From: Rhodotorula mucilaginosa
Lineage: Eukaryota > Basidiomycota > Microbotryomycetes > Sporidiobolales > Sporidiobolaceae
DNA: 64,000 nt
Direction of reading: 5' to 3'
Assembly: GCA_034406715.1 (NCBI GenBank)
Contig: CP137869.1
Span: forward strand, 372,001 to 436,000
In this document: positions 1 to 11,755 of the stretch, one piece after another
How positions within the stretch are numbered: the first letter of the stretch is position 1
Layout of the letters: each line of letters opens with the position of its first letter
The notes under the pieces: generated by a model
Databases searched by the model: none
What the model was told of the DNA's origin: nothing
The model's input: the letters and a program-made list of their open reading frames with translations, nothing else
Program-made: the position numbers and the translations under genes

Positions 1-1412
1 GGAGGAGACAGAGGCTTGCTCGTCGTCTTCGGCGACGACTGCCGGTTTCTTCGACGCTGTGCGGACGGGGTGGGGCGTGCCGCGAGCCAGTCTCGGCTTG
101 GCTGTCGACCGCAAAGTAGTCAAGACATGCGCCGCCCGTCGTTGAGCGGCCGACTGATCGACTCGGGGCGTGGACAGCGCCGTGTCATTTCGGATCGAAG
201 CCAGCGGAGAGTCGAGCTTTGGCGTCTCGGGCTGGAATGCAGGAGAAGGCGACTTGGAGAACGCCCGCGACGGAGTCGCATCCGCGTCATATCGACTGAG
301 CGAAGCATGCGGAGACGTTTGTGGCGAGGCGTGGCGACCAATCTCGACCGATGCGATCGAGGCCTCGGTAGGTTCCCGGCCGCGAAGCGGTGAGAGTGAC
401 TCGGGCAATAGTCGGTGCTCGTTCGCGGTGTGCTGGTACGAAGACTTCTGCTTTGCGAGAAGGTCAGCATGCCATCGACAGTGTCAAGCGGCGAGTACTC
501 GCCTTGACCGTTGTCGGGATTTCCGCTTCCTCCTCTCCTGCAGAGCGGTACTCTCGCGTCCGACTATGCCGAGTACTGTCGACCTCAGAGTCCGCGGTGG
601 TCTCGTCGACCGGTCGGACGTCCGGAAGAGCTGACAGCTCCATGCTGGCGACGGGCGCATGTCGCAGTTCGCCCCGCTCCGGCGCATGGTGGTCGCGGTC
701 GTCGTCCTCCTCCTCTCCACCGCTTCCACTGCTCATGACGACCATCTCGTCCTGGAAGCCTGTCCCGGCCTCGGCTTCGCTCTCGCTGGCCATGTCGGTC
801 GGCGCATCAAAGCTGTTTTCGGATTCTGCGACCCGCGGAGAGCGAGCCTGCGGCAGCGGCGCGCGAAGAGTCGCAGTCGTGTCGTTTCCGGCGCGGCTCT
901 GTGCTGAAGGAGGTACGACTGTCGCTTCTGAACGCGTGTAGAGCGAGCTCGTCGCCGGCGTCGAGGTGTACGGCGTCTGCTGCGCGTCAACAAGCGGATC
1001 GCGGTTCTCCCGGTCGTCGGTGGTGGTGTCGTCGCTCCTGCCTGCGCGCGGTACGGGAGTCGCGCTGCCCTTGGCGGGCGAGTGGGCGACAGTCGAGTCT
1101 GCGTCCGTCGTCTCTGAGAACGACGGTAGCTCGGCGGGCAAGTCTGGCAGGTCTGGCAGCGAGAGTTGATTGAGGTCGTCTATCCGCCTCAGGACGCGCG
1201 ACGGCGTCTCTGGGTGGAACACTGCGCAGTGCCAGTAGTCAGTACGGTTCTCTAACGCTCCTCTGCAGGTACTCACTCGCTCCCTGCGGCAAGTGTAGAC
1301 GAGCGAAGCGGACCAACAACGGCCTCGCTTCATCGGCAACAACACTCGATTCGATTTCACCGCACGTGACACACAACTCTTCGCAGGCCCGCGTCCATAT
1401 CTGGCCAGGCAT
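1..1412 (-). CDS. Unrecognised Ser/Pro-rich acidic protein (3' end outside window)
   Basis: I do not recognise this gene. The model has three exons in the window: 1412-1277, 1221-503 and 447 to beyond base 1. The introns are 55 nt each; the second (502-448) begins GCGAGT and is a GC-AG intron. Phase is kept at both junctions. The first exon is Cys/Leu rich. The second opens with the motif ETPSRVLRRIDDLNQLSL followed by Leu-Pro repeats, then becomes disordered, with acidic stretches near 700. The third contains RAAHVLTTLRSTAKPRLARG, a basic patch that looks conserved. No membrane segment or enzyme motif is visible. The layout of short conserved motifs in a disordered chain suggests a scaffold or cell-cycle protein, but that is a guess. 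The first intron joins A to TG, creating an internal Met codon that could be the true start, with 1412 then non-coding. Confidence 0.6.
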
Positions 1413-1669
1413 AAGAATTTCTACACGCAGGAGGGTCAAATATCTACAAATCGCCGCGCGGCTCGGCAATGCAATTCCGTAGGAGTCAGGATTGAAGGGA
1501 GGACCGGAAGCTAAGATGATTTTCGGTGGTACAAAGAGGCAAGCGACCCTGAGGGCACCGGACATCGAGTCCCGTTCCGGTGATTACATGTACAGTCATT
1601 TGGTGTCGCCGATGCGCCATGCGGAGGCGGTAGTTCCGGGGTGATGGGAAACGGGTTATCGTGCACAGT

Positions 1670-4256
1670 TCACGCCACCTCCAGGTCGAACTGGATCTCG
1701 ACGTCGCCTTCGTCCGCACGCTCGTCCTCGTCGTCCGCGCGTCCTCCGCTAGACGCCGTCTCGGATGAACGTCGAGCGCCGTTCAATGTCGCGGCGGCGG
1801 CGGAGGAGGTCTCAGCGAGCGAGCGGTGCTGCAGCTCTGACCGCAGCGGCGAACCGACGGTCGTCAAGCCAACTCCACTGTCGGGAGGAGCGACGTGCGA
1901 CCCGCCGAACGGTGAAGATGCTGCTACTGCCGGCGCGGCGTTGATCGAGCCAAAGTAGCTGCCCGCGAGACTCGGTGGGGTTTCGCCCGTGTGGGCGGGA
2001 GGGACGAGGTGCAACCGACTCAGACCTGCGGCGAGACCGGTCGGGAGCGATCCGGGAGCGGCGAGGCCGGTCAAATCAGAGGCGAGCGAGGACGAGTCGC
2101 GCAAGGTCGATGCTGCGGCTGCCGTCGGCGGGGACTGCGACGACACGCCGTTGAGCTGTGCGGCAGAAGGTAGGACCGGACCGCCCGAAAACGAAGCCGA
2201 GTACAGGCCGTACGTCGCACCAGACGACACTGCTATCGGTGCGACGAGTTGCGGGCTGCTCTGCTGGGTCGACGGCGATTGCGGCGGCTGCGGTGGCGGA
2301 CGGACGCCGCTCAATGCAGAAGACAGCAAGGAAGCTGTCGTCGGCGATACGACGCGACCTGCGCTGTTGATCGTCGGCGGTACGGCAGCGACAAGGGTCG
2401 CTTCGCGGGTCCGACTCTGCGCGAGGAGCGAACCGTTCCGAGGCGGACTGGACGAGCCGATCGGAGGCCATTCCGACGGCGACATGGCCGACATCGAGCG
2501 TGCGCCCAGCGAAGGGACCGGAATCGCAGTCTTGAGCACCTCTGCTGCCGAAGAAGCTGTCGGGGAACCCGTCGCGAGGAGAAGGTCGGCCGGCACCGAA
2601 TTCGACATGAGGTCAAAGGCGTTCCGGCTCGACACGCTCGACGGGCCGTAAGCCGCCGAACCGTGCGCGCCTTGAGCACGCATCGTGCGCCGGCGCATCT
2701 CCTCGGGCGTCAACAAATCGTTCAACGAAGACGGCAAGAAGCCCTCGTCAAAGTCTTCGCCGTTGTCGTCGTCTTCTGCTCCGACGTCGTCGATCGCAGT
2801 CGCGTTGCGCCAGCTCGCACTCGAAGACGTCGTGCGATGCATCCCGTCTCCTGGCAAGGTCGCATGCCGCACCGGCGGCGAGCGCGGGAAGCCGTCCTCG
2901 TTGCTGTCGTAGGAGCTAGGCATGAACAAGCCGCGCGAACTCGAAAATGGCGAGGTGCCAAAGATGCCACCACCTGTTGATGCCGGCGGGGAAACAACGC
3001 TGACGCCGCCACCGCCGCCCCCGTTCGTACCCGGCACCGCTAGCGGTGGCGAAGTCCCGTACTCGAGGCCGTGACCGCCTCCGTTGTAACTGAGCCTGGT
3101 CCGGGAGAGGTGCTGCAACCGCGGCGGCGACAGCGAGTCGCTCGTGTTCGACAAGCGACGCGCCTGCTCCGACAACATCGCCTGCGCCGCGACGGTCGAT
3201 CGTCCCGAAGACGGCGGCGGCGAGCCAAAGTGGTGCGAGAGGCCAGACGCGGGCGGAGCAACAAAAGTCGCAGTCGCGCCCCTGGCGATCGCGGCAAAGT
3301 TTAACGGGACGTGGGCCATCTCGTGCGGCAAGCCTCGTCCTTGCATCTGAGGTGAAGTCGCCGGCGTGTGGGTGGAGTCGGGCGAGCCAAAGACGCCGTC
3401 CTGGAAGTTGGCGGCGGCCGCGGCGGCGGCGTGGGCGTTGGCCTTGGCGATGAGCTGCTCGCGTTGAGCGAGATAGTACGCCGTCATGTCGCTGTTATCA
3501 CCGGACTGACGTAGCGTCTGGGTGAGGCCGCTGCCGTTCTGGTGGCCTTGGGGGCTCGTGCCCCCTTGCGGCGGCAAGTGGCCGCCGTTCGCCGCGGCTT
3601 GAGCGTCTCGGAGAGCCTGCTGGGCGGCGCGCTTGTTTTTCCGGTCAAAGGACATTGGTTGTCCCGGCAAGACATGGGCGAGCGCGCATTTGTGTCCGAA
3701 CTATGGGTGATGGCAGGGTCACGTGAGCAAGACGGAGTGGGATGTTTGGATGATCTGCTCGGGAGGACCCACCTTGCAGTTGCCTTTCGCAAACCATTGA
3801 CAGATTGGTTTGGTTGTGCCGGGGACGGGCAAGTCGTGCGAGAAGGGACAAGCTTTGCCGGCAGTGCAAGTGTTGGCTAGCGTGGAGGGAGATGACTCGG
3901 ATAGGGCGTCAACAACAATGGTGTATGCTCACACTCTGGCCTCGAGCGAGCGAGGGAGGGCTCACCTCTGAAGAACTTGCACGGGACGTGCGAGAGGTCT
4001 TTCGCTGCGCGTGAGTACGGCGAGGTGGCGAGTGATCCGAGGGATCAGCGACGAGTGCCATGGTCGTGTGGCGCGGACTCGCCTGGCTCGAGGAGCGAAA
4101 GGAACGGGGATGCGCACCTTTGGACCCTTTTCCGGGGCTCATGTGATCTGTACTGCCAGAGCCTGAGGGGCTGGTGGCGAGTTGCTGCTGCTGCATCGCG
4201 TGCTCGTTGCTGCCCCACCCGATGTGCGGTTGGACAGGCGGCTGCATCACGTTCAT
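1670..4256 (-). CDS. Two-finger CCCH zinc-finger protein (Lee1/Cps3-like)
   Basis: Four exons, 4256-4118, 4004-3966, 3876-3773 and 3700-1670, give 770 residues with matching phases. The fingers are Cys55-x7-Cys63-x5-Cys69-x3-His73 and Cys85-x7-Cys93-x5-Cys99-x3-His103; the second is split by the last intron. Such fingers usually bind RNA, and the arrangement resembles the fungal Lee1/Cps3 group. The N-terminus is Gln-rich. After the fingers lies a basic stretch (FDRKNKRAAQQALRDAQ), then about 600 disordered Ser/Pro/Gly/Ala-rich residues. Within these an acidic run leads into FLPSSLNDLLTPEEMRRR, a short motif I associate with this family. The C-terminus is acidic. A role in mRNA control or stress and spindle-drug tolerance is known only for relatives. 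It is divergent from GPI8 with about 350 bp between the start codons. Confidence 0.82.
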
Positions 4257-4604
4257 GGGTGGACGGATCAGTCGCTCTGACGCTCGACCGTAGCTTGACG
4301 GTGGCGAGTGTGCGTCTAGCCCTGCGCGCGTATGCCGATGGCGAGGTGCGAGTGTTGAGAGCAGAGGCCGAGAGTCGGCGGAGGTGGGGGCGGAGCGGAC
4401 TGAGCGCGCGGACTCGCAATCGCTCGACTGCGGTTGACGGATAGAGTAGCGTGCAGTAGTCTAATCTGTCTCGTATGCAGCTCAACCAGACGGGGCTTAT
4501 GTGGGGGGAGAGAGCGAAGAGACGAGCTGCCGTCTCTCTTCTCGTCCTCCGCGACTCGCCTCGGAGCAAAATCGTCCGCTCTGTGACTCGCTGGAGGAGC
4601 TGCT
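4257..4604. promoter_or_regulatory. Divergent promoter region, CCCH gene / GPI8
   Basis: About 350 bp separate the two start codons and must hold both promoters and 5' UTRs. I see short C/T-rich stretches near 4530 but no clear TATA box or other recognisable operator. Open frames here on either strand lack splice or family support. Confidence 0.5.
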
Positions 4605-6305
4605 ATGCTACAATGGGCTCGTAGTCTCACTGCAGCTGCCCTCTGCGGCCTCGTCTCTCTCGCCGCGGCAAGTTCCTCCCCAACTCCTGCCGCCGCTCCC
4701 TCGACCGGGTTCACCAACAACTGGGCCGTCCTCGTATGCACGGTGAGTCGCTACTACAAACGAGGAGAGAGACCTAAAAACTGACATTAATCCTCGTACT
4801 CAGTCGCGGTATTGGTTCAACTATCGCGTGAGGGAACAGCACCATGTTCCAACCGAATGTCAACCAGCACCTCTGACCTCGCTCTCTCGCAGCACATGGC
4901 AAACACGCTAGCCATGTACGCACACCAGACCTCGTCCGAGATGCGCCTACACTGACCCGCAGCGGCGCCCGAAACGAAACACAGGTACCGCACCGTGAAA
5001 CGACTCGGCATCCCCGACTCGCAGATCATCCTCATGCTCGCCGACGATGCGGCCTGCAACCCGCGGAACCCGTTCGCAGGTACCGTGTATTCGAACGCAG
5101 ACCGCAAGACGGACCTCTACGGCGATCGCATCGAGGTCGACTACAAGGGAGACGAAGTGACCGTCGAGACGTTCCTTCGCTTGCTGTCCGGTAAGCCCGG
5201 CCTGTCGTCATCCCTTCCCACTCGTCTTTTCCCAGATCTTGTCGCCTGACGACAAAATCTGCGTTCGCAGGCCGACTACCCGACTCGACGCCCGCTTCAA
5301 AGAGGCTGATGACCGACGCGCGGTCCAACATCTTTGTCTACATGACCGGACACGGCGGAGACGAGTTCCTCAAGTTCCAAGACAACGAAGAGATCTCGGC
5401 GTTTGATATCGCCGACGCTTTCGGGGGCATGTGGGCCAAGAAACGGCAAGTCTGCTACACGAACCGCGCCCAGTTGACCGCAACTGAGCGCTAACCCGAG
5501 CCACTCTGCGGTTTGCAGGTACAACGAGATCCTCTTCATGATCGACACATGTCAAGCCAACACTCTGTACAGCAAATTCTACTCGCCCAACATCCTCGCT
5601 ACCGGTTCGAGCGAAAAGGACGAGAACTCGTATTCGGTGGGTCCCCCTCCTTGCCCTCTCGCAGACCGTACCCGCTGACGAGTGACTTTGACAGCACCAC
5701 GCCGACAACGATGTTGGTGTGGCCGTGACGGACCGCTACACCCATCACCTCCTCACGTTCCTAGAGACCATCAACAAGACCTCGACCGTCACGATGCAGA
5801 ACCTGGTACGAAAACTCCCGTTCTTTTCCGAGGCGTGCACAATCTCGCTCAACCCTCACGCCCCGCCCCACAGTTCGACACCTTTTCCTACGAGGTGATT
5901 CACTCGACCGCCGGGGTCCGCAGCGACCTGTTCCAGCGCCCGCTGAACGAGACGCTCCTGACCGACTTTTTCGGCGGCGTCTCGGAAGTCGAACAACTGA
6001 GCCCCGAAGGCACCTCGAACGAGGCTGGCGACGACGCCGAGGCGATCGAGGAAGACTCGCCGCTGCCGACGCTGTTCGCCCCCGCCGACTCGAGCTTGAC
6101 ACCCACCTCGTCGAGTCGGAAGCGGAGACGTAGACCCATGGTCGACTTGGACGGGACCGCGAGCGCTCCCTCCTCCGTTGCAACCCTGGCTGGCGCAGTC
6201 ACACTCGGAGGCGCTATGCTCGCTCTGCAGGTAATCGGGTACCGCTTGGCTGCCAGCTCGCGGTGCCGGCCTTGGCGACAAGGCTTGCGACCAAAAGTTG
6301 CCTGA
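4605..6305 (+). CDS. GPI8: GPI-anchor transamidase catalytic subunit GPI8/PIG-K
   Basis: This is the C13-family cysteine protease of the GPI transamidase, which cuts the C-terminal signal of precursor proteins in the ER and joins them to the GPI anchor. Eight exons (4605-4742, 4804-4827, 4893-4915, 4985-5190, 5271-5445, 5519-5636, 5695-5805, 5874-6305) give 408 residues, the usual family length. A signal peptide covers about residues 1-25. The conserved core starts at [18 protein letters not shown]. The catalytic His158 lies in [12 protein letters not shown] and the catalytic Cys200 in [14 protein letters not shown]-terminal hydrophobic segment near residue 375 is the membrane anchor. Intron 5 (5446-5518) is a GC-AG intron with donor GCAAGT; its limits are fixed by the conserved KKR-YNEIL sequence. 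The other known subunits are not in this window. Confidence 0.96.
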
Positions 6306-6987
6306 CGACCTCCATAGAGTCATACACTCTTTCATGTAACACGATGTACGACGTCCTGCTCACCCTACACCGCTGCGTTTACGCTCAAACAGAGTTGGCG
6401 CTTGCAGGCCGCAGTCGCGAAGGAAAAGAAGCTCTCTCCAAGACGCCGATCGTTTTCCCCCGTTTTTCGATCGGAAAACCGCGCGCGTCCGCTCGCGAGT
6501 CGCGAGACGCGTGTCTTTGCGGGAAGATGAACGCGACCCCCTGGCTCACTGATTAGATGGTGTGGCTCTATGTAGAGCTTGTCTTTGCGCTCCTCTGGAC
6601 AGCATGGGATTGATCTTTGACTGGGTCCGGCGAGAGAACGTGAGCAGACAGCTGCTGTCGTTGAGCGATTACCCGTTCGGGCAAGGTGCGCTTCGGCTCT
6701 CCGGGGCGGAGCTGGCTGCTCTCCTGCTCGCCAAAGATCACAAGCTGTGGCGGAATTTCTCTCTCTTTCCAGCTCAGCTGCTATCGAGTGAGAGCGCGAT
6801 CGCCTACGGCGCTGCCCCGCCTCACCCTTCCCCCAAGCTACCTGTCGCTCCCTCGCGTCCGCCGGTTCGCGTGTATTCATCCAACCAGACTCTTTGCGCC
6901 GGAACCGCGCTCCGGACCTCGTTCCCCAGCTGATCCAGAGGCGTACACGCGCAACGGAGCACGCGCATCATCGCAAACATCCAGGAC
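6306..6987. other. Intergenic region between GPI8 and transporter
   Basis: This 680-bp gap holds the GPI8 3' end and the promoter and 5' UTR of the transporter. Pyrimidine-rich stretches become frequent from about 6760. A 123-codon open frame at 6562-6933 has no recognisable domain and no splice support, so I do not call it a gene; it could be a leader frame. Confidence 0.5.
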
Positions 6988-8885
6988 ATGGCGACCACGG
7001 CCACGTCGAACGGCGCGATTGATAACGCACGCGATGAGATGAACTTCCAGGCATTGACGACGACACGGCCTGAACTCGATCAAGCGGCCGAGAGCTCGAC
7101 AGCAGCACAGCAAGGGCCGGACCCTACCGTCTGCGAGTCGTCGACCCAGCTCCACCTAGCGTCGTTCGAGAGCCGGACCGAGGCAGCAGGAGCCAGCCGC
7201 GCACCGAGACCCGCGAGTCTGTACGTGCCGCTCGACGCGCCAGCAACGCCCGCCACGCCAGACGCCGGCTTGGTCGAGCCGATCGCGTCGCCGGGGTCGC
7301 TCTCGTCGTGGCCGTTCGATCAAAACGGCGGAGGCGGAGGCGGCAGCACCTCGCTCGGAGTGCATTCCCCGTTCGTCGGTCCGCTCAGTCCTTCCGAGAT
7401 CCACCCTTCCTATGCCGATTCGCCGAGTGCCCCGCTCTTGCACCACTCGCCACCGACGCCAACAGAGCCGCCGCAAAACTTGTATTCGGCAATTCCCATG
7501 TCGGACCTCTCTTCTGAACACGACGCCGCCGCATTCGCCACGTCCGCCGCTCGGGGCGGAGCGAGGAGTACGTCGCCCATGTACGGATCTAAAGCACCTC
7601 GAGCGGCGTATCAGCCTCGGACGGGCGTCGCGAACGGGTTGCTGTCGTCGCAGGCCGACGACGAAACCGCCCTCGCGCGCCTCTTGCGAGACCTCGACAA
7701 CCCAAAGGCATGGCTGGTCCTCTACTTCATGTTCAATCTCGGCCTCACCTTGTTCAACAAGCTCGTCCTGCAAGGGTTCCCGTTCGCGTGGACGCTCACG
7801 GCGATCCAGATGCTCAGCGGAACGATCGGCACTCAGATTGCGCTCCACCGCGGCGCGTTCACGCAGGCGCACCTGACGACGCGAGAGAACGGCATCATGG
7901 TCATGTTCTCGGGACTGTACACGATCAACATTGCCGTCAGCAATCTCAGTCTCGGCCTTGTCTCCGTACCGGTGCGTGAGGATTTTTTGCTCTCGAGATA
8001 TGAACATGGCACTGACCCCGCCCGTTCGTACGGCAGTTCCACCAAGTTGTCCGAGCCATGACGCCTCTCTTCACCATCGTCATCTCGATGGTCATGTTCC
8101 GCAAGCGGCATTCCCGGCAGACCTACCTCTCGCTCATTCCCGTCGTCGCCGGCGTCGCCTTTGCCACGTACGGCGACTACTCGTTCACCGCGTGGGGCTT
8201 TGTCCTCACCCTGACGGGCGCGATCCTCGCCTCGCTCAAGACCATCATCACGAACCGCGTCCAGGTCGGCCGCTTGAAGCTGCACCCGCTCGACCTCCTC
8301 GTCCGCATGAGTCCGCTCGCGTTCATGCAGTGCGTCTTTTTCGGCTGGTGGTCCGGCGAACTCGAGCAGGTGCGCGTGTACGGCGCGACCGAGATGACGC
8401 GGCAAAAGGCGATCGCTCTCGCCATCAACGGCGCGATCGCGTTCGGGCTCAACGTGGTCTCGTTCACGGCGAACAAGAAGACGAGCGCGCTCACGATGAC
8501 GGTGGCGGGTCAGTGGTCTCTCTCTCCCGTTCTTGCGAAGATGGCCGAATCCGTGGCTTTGAGTCAGAGACACTGATACCGGTTCCCGTCCTCCACAGCC
8601 AACGTGAAGCAGGTCTTGACGATTGTGCTCGCCGTTGTCATCTTCAACTTCCGGCTGAACCCGACCAACCTGCTCGGCATCACCCTCACTCTTGCCGGTG
8701 GCGCCTGTGCGTGATCATATTTCGCCGTGCCGCTTTTCTGCCCTCCCGCTCCGGATGGATGGCTGACCTGATCACGATCTGCAGGGTACGCCCGAGTCGA
8801 GCTGCAAGAAAAGTCGGCAAGAGCTGCGGCCGCCGCAAAGGCGCCGCTCACACCGACCGTCCCTTCCGACGTCAAGCTCGGCTGA
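6988..8885 (+). CDS. Triose-phosphate-translocator family nucleotide-sugar-type transporter
   Basis: Four exons (6988-7971, 8037-8508, 8599-8706, 8785-8885) encode 554 residues. The first 230 or so are Ser/Pro/Ala/Gly-rich and look disordered and cytosolic. The rest is a drug/metabolite-transporter fold of about ten helices. It starts at PKAWLVLYFMFNLGLTLFNK, a typical TPT-family first helix, and includes FHQVVRAMTPLFTIVIS, the helix 4 region, with the family Lys/Arg-rich loop after it. NRVQVGRLKLHPLDLLVRMS and the late TVAANVKQVLTIVLAV helix match the same family. Members exchange sugar phosphates or nucleotide sugars across Golgi or ER membranes; the substrate cannot be read from the sequence. 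A short basic and Ala-rich tail ends in KLG. The start is the first in-frame Met; a shorter product from a later Met is possible. Confidence 0.85.
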
Positions 8886-9334
8886 GCCATCTTCTGCGAC
8901 GGCATCTGCGCTTGCGTATACCACCGATCAGGCGAGTCCACGCGAACACGCCCTGCACGATTCCCAATTCCGCCGGCGGCGCGGAATGCCGTCTCTCCTT
9001 CGTTCCGCATATCTAGAGGGTTCTGTTACTGCTTGTTCCGCTCGGCAATGTCACCATAATTTCAACACGTACTCGACAGGAGACCTCCGGTCCAGATTTT
9101 GCACGCAGGAGGTCGAAGAGCTGACGACTCGACGGATCAAGGAGAGTCGAGTCCCGTCGCCTTTCGAGGCCTCGCGTCTCACCTGTATTTTCTCGACTGC
9201 AGCGTCACATTGTAATCTGCAAGAGGTGAAAGAACTGCTACATATGCAGGGAATCAAGCGGAAGAAATTTTCTCGGCCGAAGGGAAACCGCATGGTGGCG
9301 GAGGTCGAGACGACCTTTCTTTGGAACGGTTCGC
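8886..9334. other. Intergenic region between transporter and aminopeptidase
   Basis: These 450 bp hold the transporter 3' end and the aminopeptidase promoter. No coding pattern, RNA gene or repeat was seen; two open frames spanning 8986-9408 and 9051-9356 lack support. Confidence 0.45.
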
Positions 9335-11670
9335 ATGCTTGCTTTCCGCCGTGCATCTCTAGCCACGAAAAGTCTCTGCGACTCGTACAGGATGGCCAGC
9401 TCGTCTAGCAAGCAGGACGTCTACGTCGCCGTCTCGGACGCCCAACTCGCTTCGAGTGCGGCCGCCAACGCCGTCTCGGCAGACATTTCGCAGCTCTGGA
9501 AGCAGTCGAACGCCAAGGACAAGGACACCCGCACCTTCTACGGCCTCGACGGCAGGACCGTCGTCGCGGTCGGCGTCGGCAAGAAGTCGGCCAACAAGGA
9601 CGAGAACGCCCTCAAGGAGCAGACTCGCCGCGCGGTGAGGCTTTGCTTGGGCTCCAGCGAGATTCGGAACTGTAGACTGACGACAGAAGTGTGCGCACAC
9701 AGGCTGCCGTTGCTACCCACGCTCTCAAGGCCGCCAACTCCAAGTCGTTCGCGATCGACCCTTTGCACTCTGCGCACGCCGCTGCGGTCGGAGCCACGCT
9801 CGCCGACTTCCAGTGGAACCTCAAGACGACCTCGGACGCCAAGGCCAAGCTCGAAAAGGTCGAGATCGCCCCGCTCGGCGATGGCAAGCAGACCCAGGTC
9901 GAATCGGACAAGGCTCAGGATGGTCGCATCGGACTCGACTGGGAGACCGGTCGCGTGTACGGACAGGCTCAGGTGCGTTCCTATTGTCTCCGAGTATGCG
10001 AAACTATTGCGGCCAAGAGGGAAACATCGCTCAGCTCTGCTTGAACCTGCGTGCAGAACTTTGCGCGCGTTCTCATGGAGACGCCGGCAAACAAGTGCAC
10101 GCCGACGCTGTGAGCTCTCGTTCTTTTTCAGCTGTTCGATGTCGCGGAATGTCCGCTCACGAACCTTTGTCGCTGTGCAGCTTCTGCGAGGCCGCCAAGA
10201 AGCAGTTTGAAGGTGTCGCGAATGTCGAGATCAAGGTCCACGACCTCAAGTGGGCGGAAGAGCACAAGATGGGCTCATTCATCTCGGTCTCGCGTGGCTC
10301 GGACGAGCCCTTGCGCTTCCTTGAGCTCACTTACCACGGTGCTGCGAACAAGGACGAGGGTGCGTGGCGATTGGCGCCTCTCTGCAGTTGGGATGGTTTC
10401 TTACCGCCCCCCCTTTTCCTTTAGCCCCTCTCGCATTTGTCGGAAAGGGTATCACCTTCGACTCTGGCGGAATCGTGAGTGAAGCCGGCAAGCCCGTGCT
10501 ATCGTCCCGACGACCCGGACTGACTGAGGATTTTGGCGCTGCAGTCGCTCAAGCCGGGTGCGGCCATGAAGGAGATGCGGGCCGACATGGGTGGCGCTGC
10601 TACGACTCTTGCGTCCACCTGGGCCATCGCCAAGCTCAAGATCCCCATCAACATGGTCCTCTGCATTCCCCTGACTGAGAACATGCCGAGTGGAAAGGCT
10701 ACCAAGCCGGGTGACATTGTCGTCGCTTCGAACGGCGTCACTATCGAGGTACGCCGGCGTGCCTGAACGAGGACGGGTGGACGCGTTGTTGACATTCCAA
10801 GTCCCGTCGCGCAGGTGGACAACACCGACGCCGAAGGTCGTCTCGTCCTTGCCGACGCGCTTTACTACACCACCTCGCAGTACAAGCCGCACACCGTCGT
10901 CGACGTTGCTACGCTCACTGGTACGCGCAAATGATCTCATCGACATGTACTCCGAGTCATTCACGTTCCGCTGTTCCTAAACAGGCGCCATGATGATCGC
11001 CCTCGGCAACCAGTGTGAGTATTTCAGGGTTGGCATCTGAACAGTCCTCATGAGGCTAACTCGGTGGCTTCCGTTACAGTCTCGGGCGTCTTCACCAACA
11101 GCGACTCGCTGTGGTCGGAGCTTGACGCTGCCGGTGCTTCCGAGCGGGACCGTGTCTGGGTTCGTCAGTTCTGATCCTCTACCTGAACCTGGGCTAGATG
11201 AACTGATCTTTCTTTTTTCGCAGCGCATGCCTCTTGACGAGGGCTACACGTCGCAGATCAACGGAACTGGGTGCGTTCTTGGATGCATGCTCGACTTTCG
11301 TGCATGAGGATGCACCACTGACTAGTCTCACATCACTCCCAGCATGGACCTTTGCAACACCGGCGGTCGCCTCGCAGGCTCCTGCACCGCTGCCATCTTC
11401 CTCAAGCGCTTCGTCGACGGCCTCATCGTTGACGGCTCGGACAACGAGCAGCAGGACGGCCTCGTGCGCTGGGCGCACATCGACATCGCCGGCACGATGG
11501 ACCTCGCCGGCAGCGACGGCGGGTACAACCTCAAGGGAATGACTGGACGGTGAGCTCAGCGCTTATGACGTTTGTGCGAGTCTTACGACGTTGCCTGCTG
11601 ACTTTTCGTGACTCTCCACAGACCGGTGCGCACCCTCATCGAGTTTGCTCGTCGCTCCGCCAAGGCGTAA
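9335..11670 (+). CDS. M17 leucyl aminopeptidase
   Basis: A two-metal M17 aminopeptidase that releases N-terminal residues from peptides. Twelve exons (9335-9634, 9703-9972, 10057-10109, 10181-10359, 10425-10474, 10545-10748, 10815-10920, 10985-11014, 11080-11159, 11224-11270, 11343-11549, 11622-11670) keep phase throughout and give 524 residues. The catalytic domain carries [12 protein letters not shown] (metal-binding Lys and Asp), [12 protein letters not shown] and the family signature NTDAEGRL with the metal-binding Asp and Glu and the catalytic Arg. The N-terminal domain is the usual non-catalytic regulatory half. The first Met gives a leader rich in Arg, Ser and Ala that could target mitochondria; a second in-frame Met at 9392 would give a cytosolic form. 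It converges on the LRR gene, with 85 bp between the stops. Confidence 0.95.
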
Positions 11671-11755
11671 GAAGAAGAGCAGCTTTGACATTTGAATACA
11701 ACAACAACCTTTTTAGTATTTGCATGCCTTTTGAGAAGAACAGAAAGACCTCGGT

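Noticed and set aside
6562-6933. 123-codon frame upstream of the transporter
   Set aside because: No recognisable domain, no intron signals, and sits where the promoter and leader are expected.
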